From Desulfobacterales bacterium (GTDB lineage Bacteria; Desulfobacterota; Desulfobacteria; Desulfobacterales; UBA5852), in NCBI GenBank assembly GCA_016735415.1, contig JAERRP010000642.1:1-15059 (forward strand): DNA of 15,059 bases, written 5' to 3'. Below, piece after piece: positions 1 through 6,693 of the stretch. The position numbers and the translations under genes are program-made. The notes under the pieces were generated by a model, which was not told the origin of the DNA, searched no databases, and saw only the letters and a list, made by a program, of their open reading frames with translations. Numbering within the stretch: position 1 is the first letter of the stretch; each line of letters starts with the position of its first letter.

Positions 1-933
1 GTCCTGGCCCTCCCGCGCATTGCGTGCCATCAGGTTGGCTTCGGGCGCCCGGATGTCAGGGCGCCGCTGCAGGAGTTCGGACGGCAGCCCGGGCGGCACC
101 TCGACCAGGCGCTCGTAGTAATCCTCGGGATGTTGGCGCATGGGAGTCAGGTTTGGATAGACACCCATTAAAACCGCCAGCTGGTGCTGACGGTTGCCGC
201 GATCGCGATTCAGATTGGGGATGTCGGCCTCAGCGGCCGCCAGAATACGTCGTGCCTGGCGCAGATCCAGGGCCGGGGCCAATCCTCTTTCGTAGCGGCG
301 TTTAACGAGCCGCAAATTGCGCTCAAAATTGGCAATCAGCTGCAGGGTGATATCAATGTTGCGTTCCAGGGATTCGATCTCCAGATACAGCCGGGTGGCC
401 TCGGCCACCACGGTCTGGGCTACGGCCCGCCGATTTTCTTCGGCTTCCAGCAGGTCGTTGCGCGCGGCTTCTTCGGCGCGGGCCAGCCGGCCCCAGAGAT
501 CGACCTCAAAAAACAACGGCAGGGCCAGATCATAAAATCGAAAGGGTTCTCTGGATGTCCCGTTTTTGCCGAATTTGTCGACCTTCCGTATTTCGGTACG
601 ATGCCGCCAGTCGGCATCGACCGACGGGTAGCGGTCGGCGCGGGTCACCTGGGCCAGGGCGCGCAGTTCCAGGACACGACCGGTGGCACGCCGGATGTCC
701 CAATTGTTGGCCATGACCGTTTCCAGAACCTGGTTCAGTTCAGGCTTGCCGAAAACCAACCACCAATGATCGTCGTAAGACACCGCATCGCCTGCAACCA
801 CCTTTTGCTGAAAATGCGTCGGCACCTCAGCGCCGATCTCCGGCCGATGGTAATCCGGCCCCAGATTGAAGCATCCGCTTGCCAGAAAGGATACAAGGCC
901 GATGGTCAGCAAGGCCTGCACTTTGGTCGTCAT
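1..933 (-). CDS. NodT/OprM-family outer-membrane efflux lipoprotein (TolC-like), 3' end beyond window
   Basis: This is the N-terminal 311 residues of an outer-membrane channel of the TolC superfamily, NodT/OprM lipoprotein branch. Such proteins form the outer-membrane exit duct of tripartite RND or MacAB-type pumps. The start at 933 gives a short lipoprotein signal peptide with the lipobox LASGC (Cys21), and a purine-rich GGGGGAGAGG ribosome site lies a few bases upstream. Family hallmarks are visible: GPDYHRPE just after the lipidated Cys, a WW near residue 57, FEVDLWGRLARAEEAA in the first helical hairpin, and LPSELLQRRPDIRAPEANL close to the window edge, the classic signature at the start of the second internal repeat. 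The frame is open to base 1, so roughly the last third of the protein is missing. No partner pump or adaptor gene is present in the window. The frame was read by hand from the reverse complement. Confidence 0.93.
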   Translation of the reverse strand, partial: MTTKVQALLTIGLVSFLASGCFNLGPDYHRPEIGAEVPTHFQQKVVAGDAVSYDDHWWLVFGKPELNQVLETVMANNWDIRRATGRVLELRALAQVTRADRYPSVDADWRHRTEIRKVDKFGKNGTSREPFRFYDLALPLFFEVDLWGRLARAEEAARNDLLEAEENRRAVAQTVVAEATRLYLEIESLERNIDITLQLIANFERNLRLVKRRYERGLAPALDLRQARRILAAAEADIPNLNRDRGNRQHQLAVLMGVYPNLTPMRQHPEDYYERLVEVPPGLPSELLQRRPDIRAPEANLMARNAREGQD

Positions 934-1011
934 GTCCAATCCTCTCCCCCCGATCGCCTGCCGCGCCGGCGGGCGCCCGACCGTGAAATTGCATGCGAGA
1001 TGGATGGTCGG

Positions 1012-1650
1012 CTAAAGCATCTGCGCCGAAGGCGTGGTGTGGCCGTCATAGTTAATGATAGCGCCTTGCCCCTGTTTGCCAAGAGCACAGTTGACCACCA
1101 GTGTTCGGCCGAGCCAGGCAATCCCGGCCGCTTCATGGATATGGCCGCATATGACGACGGCGGGTGAAGCCGTTTCGATCAGGCGTCGCAGCGACCGGCA
1201 CCCGGCGCGCCAGCGACCGCCGACACGGTCCCGGATACCCCAGGGCGGCGGATGGGCCACAAGCACCGATTGGGGACCGATCATGGCTGCAAGGCGCTTC
1301 AGGTGTTTCGCTTCCGACCAGCCGATGCGGGACCGAAAGGGAATCGGGAGCGTTCCGCTGATGCCGGTGAGTTGAAGGCCGTGACAATGGACGCGCTTGA
1401 GATGGAGGGAATGGACCCGGCGGGATTGGGCCAGCGTATGCTCAATCCGGACCGGATCCGTATTACCGCGGACAACATAAACCGGTTTCGGAAGCGCTGC
1501 CAGTTTTACCAGGATGTCATGGCCCCAGCAGTAATTGACCATGTCACCGGCGATCACAACGGCCTGAACATCGGCACGCTCCGCATGCCGGGCGACGATT
1601 TCAAAGCGGGCTCGGTGCCCATGCAGATCGGCTGCGGCGTATATTCGCAT
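1012..1650 (-). CDS. Calcineurin-like metallophosphoesterase
   Basis: This is a 212-residue protein with the full set of metal-binding motifs of the calcineurin-like phosphoesterase superfamily. They are D8-x-H10 (ADLHGH), G35-D36, GN63TD, a histidine block at AH133PPPWG, and the GH170IH172 motif. Small single-domain members like this hydrolyse phosphomonoesters or diesters with a dinuclear metal centre in the cytoplasm; the substrate cannot be read from the sequence. I chose the ATG at 1650, giving MRIYAAADLHGH, because the first beta strand begins there, as is usual in the family. A longer frame starting at 1710 would add 20 residues that look non-homologous. It lies 194 bp downstream of the hybrid kinase and 78 bp upstream of the efflux gene, all on the minus strand, but a common operon is not obvious. 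Family assignment is secure; role unknown. Confidence 0.9.
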   Translation of the reverse strand: MRIYAAADLHGHRARFEIVARHAERADVQAVVIAGDMVNYCWGHDILVKLAALPKPVYVVRGNTDPVRIEHTLAQSRRVHSLHLKRVHCHGLQLTGISGTLPIPFRSRIGWSEAKHLKRLAAMIGPQSVLVAHPPPWGIRDRVGGRWRAGCRSLRRLIETASPAVVICGHIHEAAGIAWLGRTLVVNCALGKQGQGAIINYDGHTTPSAQML

Positions 1651-1844
1651 GCTATCCACCCTTTCGAAAAGCCATGCCCGGGCCACCCACGGGGCCTGAA
1701 AAAACCCCATTCATTCACCCGCTGCCCCGCCGCACGGCTAACCCGCCGATTGTAAATTGGGATGCCGTCAGGTCATCCGCGATTTTTCAGCGGGGTTTCA
1801 TGTTGTTGAAAGAATATAGGGCCGCGACAGTCCGCCACGAAATG

Positions 1845-3722
1845 TCAGGCATCCAGAATCTCCCGCATTTTGCGAGCCATTCTGACCGTGTCGTAGGGTT
1901 TTTGAATAAAGCCCTTACAGCCCTGATCGAGCATATGGGCAACTTGATTGTTACTGCTGTATCCACTGGATAACAATACGCGAACGTCCGGATCCAGCTG
2001 GCGCAAGGCTTCGAAAACCTCGCGGCCCCCCATCCCCGGCATGATGTAATCCAGTACCACCAAATCGATCTGCCCGCCCTGCGCGGTGTAGATATCCAGG
2101 CTCGCTTTGCCATTGGGGGCGGTAAGAACCTGGTAGCCCAGACCGGCGAGAATCTTGCGGCCCACGGCCAGGATTTCCTCTTCGTCATCCACAAACAGGA
2201 TGGTTTCGGTGCCGCCGGGCACGCCGGTCATCAATTGACCATCCCTTCCGGATTCGTCATCTACAATTTCCTTATCCGAGGCCGGGAAATAAACGTTAAA
2301 AGTGGTTCCCTGCCCGAGTTCACTGTAGCAATTGATGAAGCCGCCGTGGTTTTTTATGATGCCGTAGGCCGAGGCCAGGCCCAAACCGGTGCCCATACCT
2401 TTCTCTTTGGTGGAAAAGAAGGGTTCGAAAATGCGTTTGCGAATCCCGGCATCCATGCCCACACCGGTATCCGTAACCGACAGTTTGACATAACGGCCCG
2501 GTCGGACATTGTATGGTTTGATCCGGACGTAATGCTCGTCCAGTTCGACATTCTCGACTTCGATGAAAAGGTCGCCTCTGCCGGGCATGGCCTGCCAGGC
2601 GTTGACGTAGAGATTCATCAGCACCTGTTCGATCTGTCCGGGGTCGACCTCCACCGGCCAGATATCCTTGGCGAAGACACGGTGCATATTGATTTCCCGT
2701 TTGGTCCGGTTGAAAATATCGGAGGTTTTGTCGACAATCGTATTCAGATTGCTGGGCTTAACGATGTATTTACCGCCCCGGGCAAAAGCGAGAAGCTGGT
2801 TGGTAAGCTGGGAGCCGCTCTGGACACAGCGGGCAATGCTCTGAAGACTTTCATGCAGGGAACTGCCGGCGTCGATCTCCAAATTTATGACCGAGACATT
2901 GCCCTGAATCCCCATCAGCAAATTGTTAAAATCGTGTGCAATGCCACCGGCCAGCGTTCCGATGGACTCCATTTTCTGGGATTGGTAGAACTGTTCTTCG
3001 AGCTTTTTTTGCAGGGTGACATCGCGGATAAAGTTCAGGGTGGCCGTTTCGCCGTTCAATTTGATCAGGATCGAATTAAGTTCCACCCAGATGGTCGTGC
3101 CGTTTGCGCCCTCCAGACGAAACATGAGCGAATAGGGCAGTTCATTGCCTTCCAGACGGCGCTGGTACCACTCGATGACCTTGTCCCTTTCGTGGGGATG
3201 TATGCATTTGGCCAGATTAGCGCCGGTTGGATATATCGAGAGGCGATTGAGAATTTCCTCTGCTTTGGGGTTGGTGAACTTGATTTGGTCGTCTTGCAGA
3301 ATGAAGATGGCCTCGTTGGCATTTTCCACAAGCAGCCTGTACTTTTCTTCAGACTCGCGCACCGCCGCTTCCAGGCGCCGGCGCTCGTTTTCTTCCTGGC
3401 ACAGCTTTTCCTCGACGTCCTGGAGCTTCGAGGTGCTTTGGCGGGCCACTTCTTCAAAAGAACTTTTGTATTCCGCCAGAGCCTGCTCCAACTGGCGACG
3501 GGCGCTGACCGTATGAAAGCTCAGGTAGCCCAGAAACAACAGCAGCCCCACGAGGACTAACCGCAAAGCGATCATAAATATTGAAATGCCGGCCCCATCC
3601 GGCGAAAGCGTCGTTGCGGCCGCGGTGTACAGGTAGAGGGCTGAATCGATGAGCCCACAGGCGACCGCCGCCATGGCAACAGCCAATACCTGTGTATCTT
3701 TATTTGGGCGTTTTATCTGCAT
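1845..3722 (-). CDS. Hybrid sensor histidine kinase (2 TM, coiled coil, PAS, HisKA, HATPase, REC)
   Basis: This 625-residue membrane-bound hybrid kinase is numbered from the ATG at 3722. Two hydrophobic helices lie near residues 11-35 and 45-70, followed by a charged coiled coil (about 75-128), one PAS domain (about 123-240), a HisKA dimerisation domain with H-box GGIAHDFNNLL (phosphoacceptor H263), and an HATPase domain. The HATPase domain shows an N-box around N370-N374, DTGVGM at 418-423, FEPFF at 432-436 and GMGTGLGL at 442-449. A C-terminal receiver follows, with acidic pair D512/D513, phospho-Asp D558 (VVLDY), an SSGYS switch and K608. There is no DNA-binding output domain, so the receiver must pass on or store phosphate. 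The frame also contains a GTG one codon earlier (3725), but AGG at six bases before the ATG fits 3722 better. It starts 21 bp after the ATPase-OmpA gene, so the two are probably cotranscribed. No separate response regulator is nearby. Confidence 0.93.
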   Translation of the reverse strand: MQIKRPNKDTQVLAVAMAAVACGLIDSALYLYTAAATTLSPDGAGISIFMIALRLVLVGLLLFLGYLSFHTVSARRQLEQALAEYKSSFEEVARQSTSKLQDVEEKLCQEENERRRLEAAVRESEEKYRLLVENANEAIFILQDDQIKFTNPKAEEILNRLSIYPTGANLAKCIHPHERDKVIEWYQRRLEGNELPYSLMFRLEGANGTTIWVELNSILIKLNGETATLNFIRDVTLQKKLEEQFYQSQKMESIGTLAGGIAHDFNNLLMGIQGNVSVINLEIDAGSSLHESLQSIARCVQSGSQLTNQLLAFARGGKYIVKPSNLNTIVDKTSDIFNRTKREINMHRVFAKDIWPVEVDPGQIEQVLMNLYVNAWQAMPGRGDLFIEVENVELDEHYVRIKPYNVRPGRYVKLSVTDTGVGMDAGIRKRIFEPFFSTKEKGMGTGLGLASAYGIIKNHGGFINCYSELGQGTTFNVYFPASDKEIVDDESGRDGQLMTGVPGGTETILFVDDEEEILAVGRKILAGLGYQVLTAPNGKASLDIYTAQGGQIDLVVLDYIMPGMGGREVFEALRQLDPDVRVLLSSGYSSNNQVAHMLDQGCKGFIQKPYDTVRMARKMREILDA

Positions 3723-3743
3723 CACAAACCTGAAGGCCGGGTT

Positions 3744-5378
3744 CTATTCTTCAACCATCTCGATTTCCACCCGCCGATTGAGCTGTCGCCCCACCAGGGT
3801 ATCGTTGGATGCAATCGGATTGGCCGGCCCCAACCCCCGGGATTCAAGGCGTCCAGGAGCGATGCCCTTCCCGACCAGAAAGCTTCTGACGATGTTGGCC
3901 CGAAATTCGGAAACCTTGAAATTGTAGTGCAGATTACCGACGGCGTCCGTGTAACCGGTAATACGGATCGGCAAAGACGATTTCCGTTTCATGGCCCCGG
4001 CCAATCGGTCGAGTTCCTGCAGGGTCTCATCGGCCAATTCATTGGAATCAATTTTAAAATAAATGATGAGCTTGCGCGGCAGAGGCACATCCACCGGGGC
4101 TTCATCGGCGGGTGGTTCGCGGTTCGGCGCCACTTCGGCATCATCAGTGGGGGATGGCGGTGCCGGTGAAAGCCTCGCGGATGCTTGGATTTCCATAAGG
4201 TTGTCATCCGCCTGAAGCGATGCGGCCACCATATCGTCCGGCCGCGGAGGTATCACGGCCGGCGCCGGGCTGTCATCGGTTTGGGCGACCTCGGCGGCGG
4301 CGGCCGGCCGCAGCGTGTCCGTGGCCGAATCGGTCACCACGACCGTATCACTGTCCGTCTTGGCAATGCGCGGCCGTTCTCGCTGGGTGAACGCCAGCAA
4401 GCCCACAAGGAAACACAGCAGACCGAAAATAATAAGCAGCATGGTCTGGCTGAAGGTCGTCTTGGGCTCGAGGGGCGGGGGCGTGGGCAAGGCCGGCGGC
4501 GTAATCACCGGCATCGGCCGCTCCGGTCTCACGAGCGTTTCGACTGCCGGCGGCGCCACACTCCGGGGCGTCATAGATTTGATCCGCAATTCTTCGGCAC
4601 ATTCCCGCACAATCCCGTCACCCACCTGTTTGGTCCCTTGCACAAAGGTGGTCAGCAGCGCCTGATCGCAGATGATGTTGATCAGGCGGGGATACCCCTC
4701 GGAAAATGTATAGACATCGCTAACGGCCTGGGCCGTGAAAATGGGCTGTTCGCATCCGGCCACCGCCAGGCGATAACGGATATACTCCATTACTTCGTGC
4801 TTCTCCAGCGGGTCAATATTGTAATTAATGGTAATTCGCTGGCGCAAGGGCCGGTTGCGCTGTTCCAGAATGATATTATTGAATTCGTTCTGGCCCACAA
4901 AAAAGATATTCAAGAGCTTGGTATAATCTTTCTCAATGTTGGAGAGCAGACGGATTTCTTCCAGCAGCTCCGATGTCAGCCGCTGCGACTCATCGATAAT
5001 GAGCAGGATCTTTTTCTGCAATTCTTCATTTTGGAGTAAAAAGGCTTTGAAAACCTCCAGAAACTGCTCCTTGGTTTCGAAAGCGGTGAGGATATTAAAC
5101 GATTTGGCAATATAGCGATAAAAATCGCTGAGCGACAGACCCGGATCCGGCACCATGGCCACCCGGGTGTCTGGCCCCAACGATCGGAGCAGCGCATGGA
5201 TCAGCGTGGTCTTCCCGGTGCCCACATCGCCGGAGAGCAGGAGGAAACCGCGATTGTCGAAAATGCCGTATTTCAGGATGGCCAGTGCTTCCTTGTGCTT
5301 GCTTCCCAGCCAGAGGAAACGCGGATCGGCACTGATTTGAAACGGTTTCTCTTTTAGATTGAAGTGTTCGAGGTACAT
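3744..5378 (-). CDS. ExeA/MshM-type AAA ATPase fused to OmpA-like peptidoglycan-binding domain
   Basis: This 544-residue protein has two recognisable halves. Residues 1-270 are an AAA ATPase of the ExeA/GspA/MshM family (also the XrtA-locus secretion ATPase type). It begins with the typical YLEHFNLKEKPF, then Walker A GDVGTGKT (50-57), Walker B ILLIIDESQ (124-132), the polar QNRPLRQRI segment (173-182, likely sensor/arginine finger) and SEGYPRLIN (226-234). A Pro-rich linker leads to one TM helix (about 311-331), then about 100 residues of Ala/Pro/Asp-rich spacer, and an OmpA C-terminal domain from about 434 to the end. In that domain GYTD478 and SEFR493A sit 15 residues apart, matching the Asp/Arg pair that binds diaminopimelate in OmpA, and NRRVEI closes it. 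Expected topology is a cytoplasmic ATPase and a periplasmic OmpA domain. Aeromonas ExeA instead carries a PG_binding_1 domain at this place. It follows the coiled-coil gene by 36 bp and precedes the kinase by 21 bp. Likely role is coupling ATP hydrolysis to cell-wall attachment or opening for a secretin/pilus complex. Confidence 0.92.
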   Translation of the reverse strand: MYLEHFNLKEKPFQISADPRFLWLGSKHKEALAILKYGIFDNRGFLLLSGDVGTGKTTLIHALLRSLGPDTRVAMVPDPGLSLSDFYRYIAKSFNILTAFETKEQFLEVFKAFLLQNEELQKKILLIIDESQRLTSELLEEIRLLSNIEKDYTKLLNIFFVGQNEFNNIILEQRNRPLRQRITINYNIDPLEKHEVMEYIRYRLAVAGCEQPIFTAQAVSDVYTFSEGYPRLINIICDQALLTTFVQGTKQVGDGIVRECAEELRIKSMTPRSVAPPAVETLVRPERPMPVITPPALPTPPPLEPKTTFSQTMLLIIFGLLCFLVGLLAFTQRERPRIAKTDSDTVVVTDSATDTLRPAAAAEVAQTDDSPAPAVIPPRPDDMVAASLQADDNLMEIQASARLSPAPPSPTDDAEVAPNREPPADEAPVDVPLPRKLIIYFKIDSNELADETLQELDRLAGAMKRKSSLPIRITGYTDAVGNLHYNFKVSEFRANIVRSFLVGKGIAPGRLESRGLGPANPIASNDTLVGRQLNRRVEIEMVEE

Positions 5379-5414
5379 GGTTCTTTTACACCGTTGTGGT
5401 ATTTTAGAATGCAG

Positions 5415-6587
5415 TCAGCCGGACTGGCCGGCATCCAGCCCCAATCGGTCCAGGAACTCCAGATCACGCCCCTGGTCGTTCTTGGTTCCGATGGCCAGAA
5501 CTTCGATTTGGCGGCTCTTATTGCGCCTGAAATAAAGGCGGCCTTTTCGAGCCAATACAATTTCAAAAACAGTTTCGCGGCCCTTGCGCTGAAAAAGTTT
5601 GCGCTTGACGATCACCGTATCCGCATCGGCATTCAACTGGTGAATAACTTCTTCCGCCTTGATTTGCAATCCTTCGGAAAGCTTCACAAACCCTTTCAGG
5701 GCCCAATCGGTAAAAAGCGTGTCCTTGTAAAGGCTGGAAAATCGTTTGCGCCAGGCTTCCACCGTGCGGTTTTGCTGAGCGCTCTGCCGCGCCTTGACGC
5801 GGTTCATGCGTCCCAGTTGATTCTCCAGATCGGTGATCAAGTGCTGCTGTTTTTTTTGCTGCTCGACATGGTCCTGCAACTGCTGCTCCAACTGTGCCAT
5901 TTCATCAAAAAGATCTTCTTCATTCCGGTTGGCAATGCTGCGTTCTCTTTGCATCTCGGTCTGAATCTGCGCGATTTGGCCCATAAGATGGGCATTATCG
6001 GCCTTCATCGACGTCAGGGAGGCCTGTTGCGTTTGTTCAAACTCGTGCCAGCGCCGTATTTCATGCAGGCGTTCTTCTTCTTCATATTCCAACTTGCGGG
6101 AGCCCCGCCGATACAGGTAGCCCAGGGCGGAAAGTGCCACCAGAAGGCAAGCGGCCAGGATGACATTGGCAACCAGTGTATTCTGGTTGATCTTGACATC
6201 GAGGTCAACCACCAGTCCTTCGTCCAGAAGGGCGTAATTCCTACTGGCCACTTCGATCGGATTGTGGAGCGCCACGGCGTCTTCCGGATCCAGATAGACC
6301 GGTGGGAAAATCCGCCGGCCCTGTGAGGTTTTAACGGTAACCGCCAGCACGACCCCGCGGGAGAGAAAGGGGTCCTCTTTGGACAGGCGTTCCATATTCT
6401 TCTGCAGCATGTCCGTTAAAGTTGCCTGACCGCTCAACAGCGGTTGGGTGTCTCCGGGGACATACTTCTCGATCGCCCTGTGATAGTGGCCTAACAATAA
6501 TGCTTCCGCCCCCTGGATGGCAAGCATATACATTACCGGTGGGAAAACCACCAGGACCAGCAATGATCTAAATGGCAGAAAACGCAT
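5415..6587 (-). CDS. Membrane-anchored coiled-coil protein with C-terminal RelE/ParE-like domain (unknown function)
   Basis: I do not recognise a named family for this 390-residue protein. It has an N-terminal hydrophobic helix (about 8-32), a periplasmic segment of roughly 100 residues, a second TM helix (about 137-158), then a long, very Gln/Glu-rich coiled coil (about 165-265) in the cytoplasm. After a basic linker comes a compact domain (about 275-385). Its pattern, with helices around FVKLSEGLQIKAEEVIHQL followed by strands VIVKRKLF, TVFEIVLA, GRLYFRRN and IEVLAIGTKN, resembles the helix-hairpin plus beta-sheet layout of RelE/ParE-superfamily proteins. That is a visual judgement only, and no antitoxin gene is next to it. 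The start at 6587 has AGGGAAG a few bases upstream. It sits between the TPR lipoprotein (106 bp upstream) and the ATPase-OmpA gene (36 bp downstream), so it probably belongs to the same envelope complex and could link the inner membrane to cytoplasmic partners. Confidence 0.75.
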   Translation of the reverse strand: MRFLPFRSLLVLVVFPPVMYMLAIQGAEALLLGHYHRAIEKYVPGDTQPLLSGQATLTDMLQKNMERLSKEDPFLSRGVVLAVTVKTSQGRRIFPPVYLDPEDAVALHNPIEVASRNYALLDEGLVVDLDVKINQNTLVANVILAACLLVALSALGYLYRRGSRKLEYEEEERLHEIRRWHEFEQTQQASLTSMKADNAHLMGQIAQIQTEMQRERSIANRNEEDLFDEMAQLEQQLQDHVEQQKKQQHLITDLENQLGRMNRVKARQSAQQNRTVEAWRKRFSSLYKDTLFTDWALKGFVKLSEGLQIKAEEVIHQLNADADTVIVKRKLFQRKGRETVFEIVLARKGRLYFRRNKSRQIEVLAIGTKNDQGRDLEFLDRLGLDAGQSG

Positions 6588-6693
6588 TACTTCCCTGCAA
6601 CCGACGCAATGGCGACCAGGTCCTTTCTCAGTCTTTACGGACTTCGCCCAAACGGAAGGTAATCAACACGCGGCCCGCATCTTGACAAAGACC

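Noticed and set aside
184..1167. Plus-strand open frame of 327 codons
   Set aside because: It runs opposite the efflux lipoprotein and the end of the phosphoesterase, both with clear motifs, and has no domain of its own.
2235..3560. Long plus-strand open frame of 441 codons opposite the hybrid kinase
   Set aside because: The minus frame has complete kinase and receiver motifs; the plus frame has no recognisable domain and is a codon-bias shadow.
5415..6587. Active type II toxin gene
   Set aside because: The protein is far too long, is membrane-anchored and lacks an adjacent antitoxin; only a fold resemblance of its C terminus is suggested.
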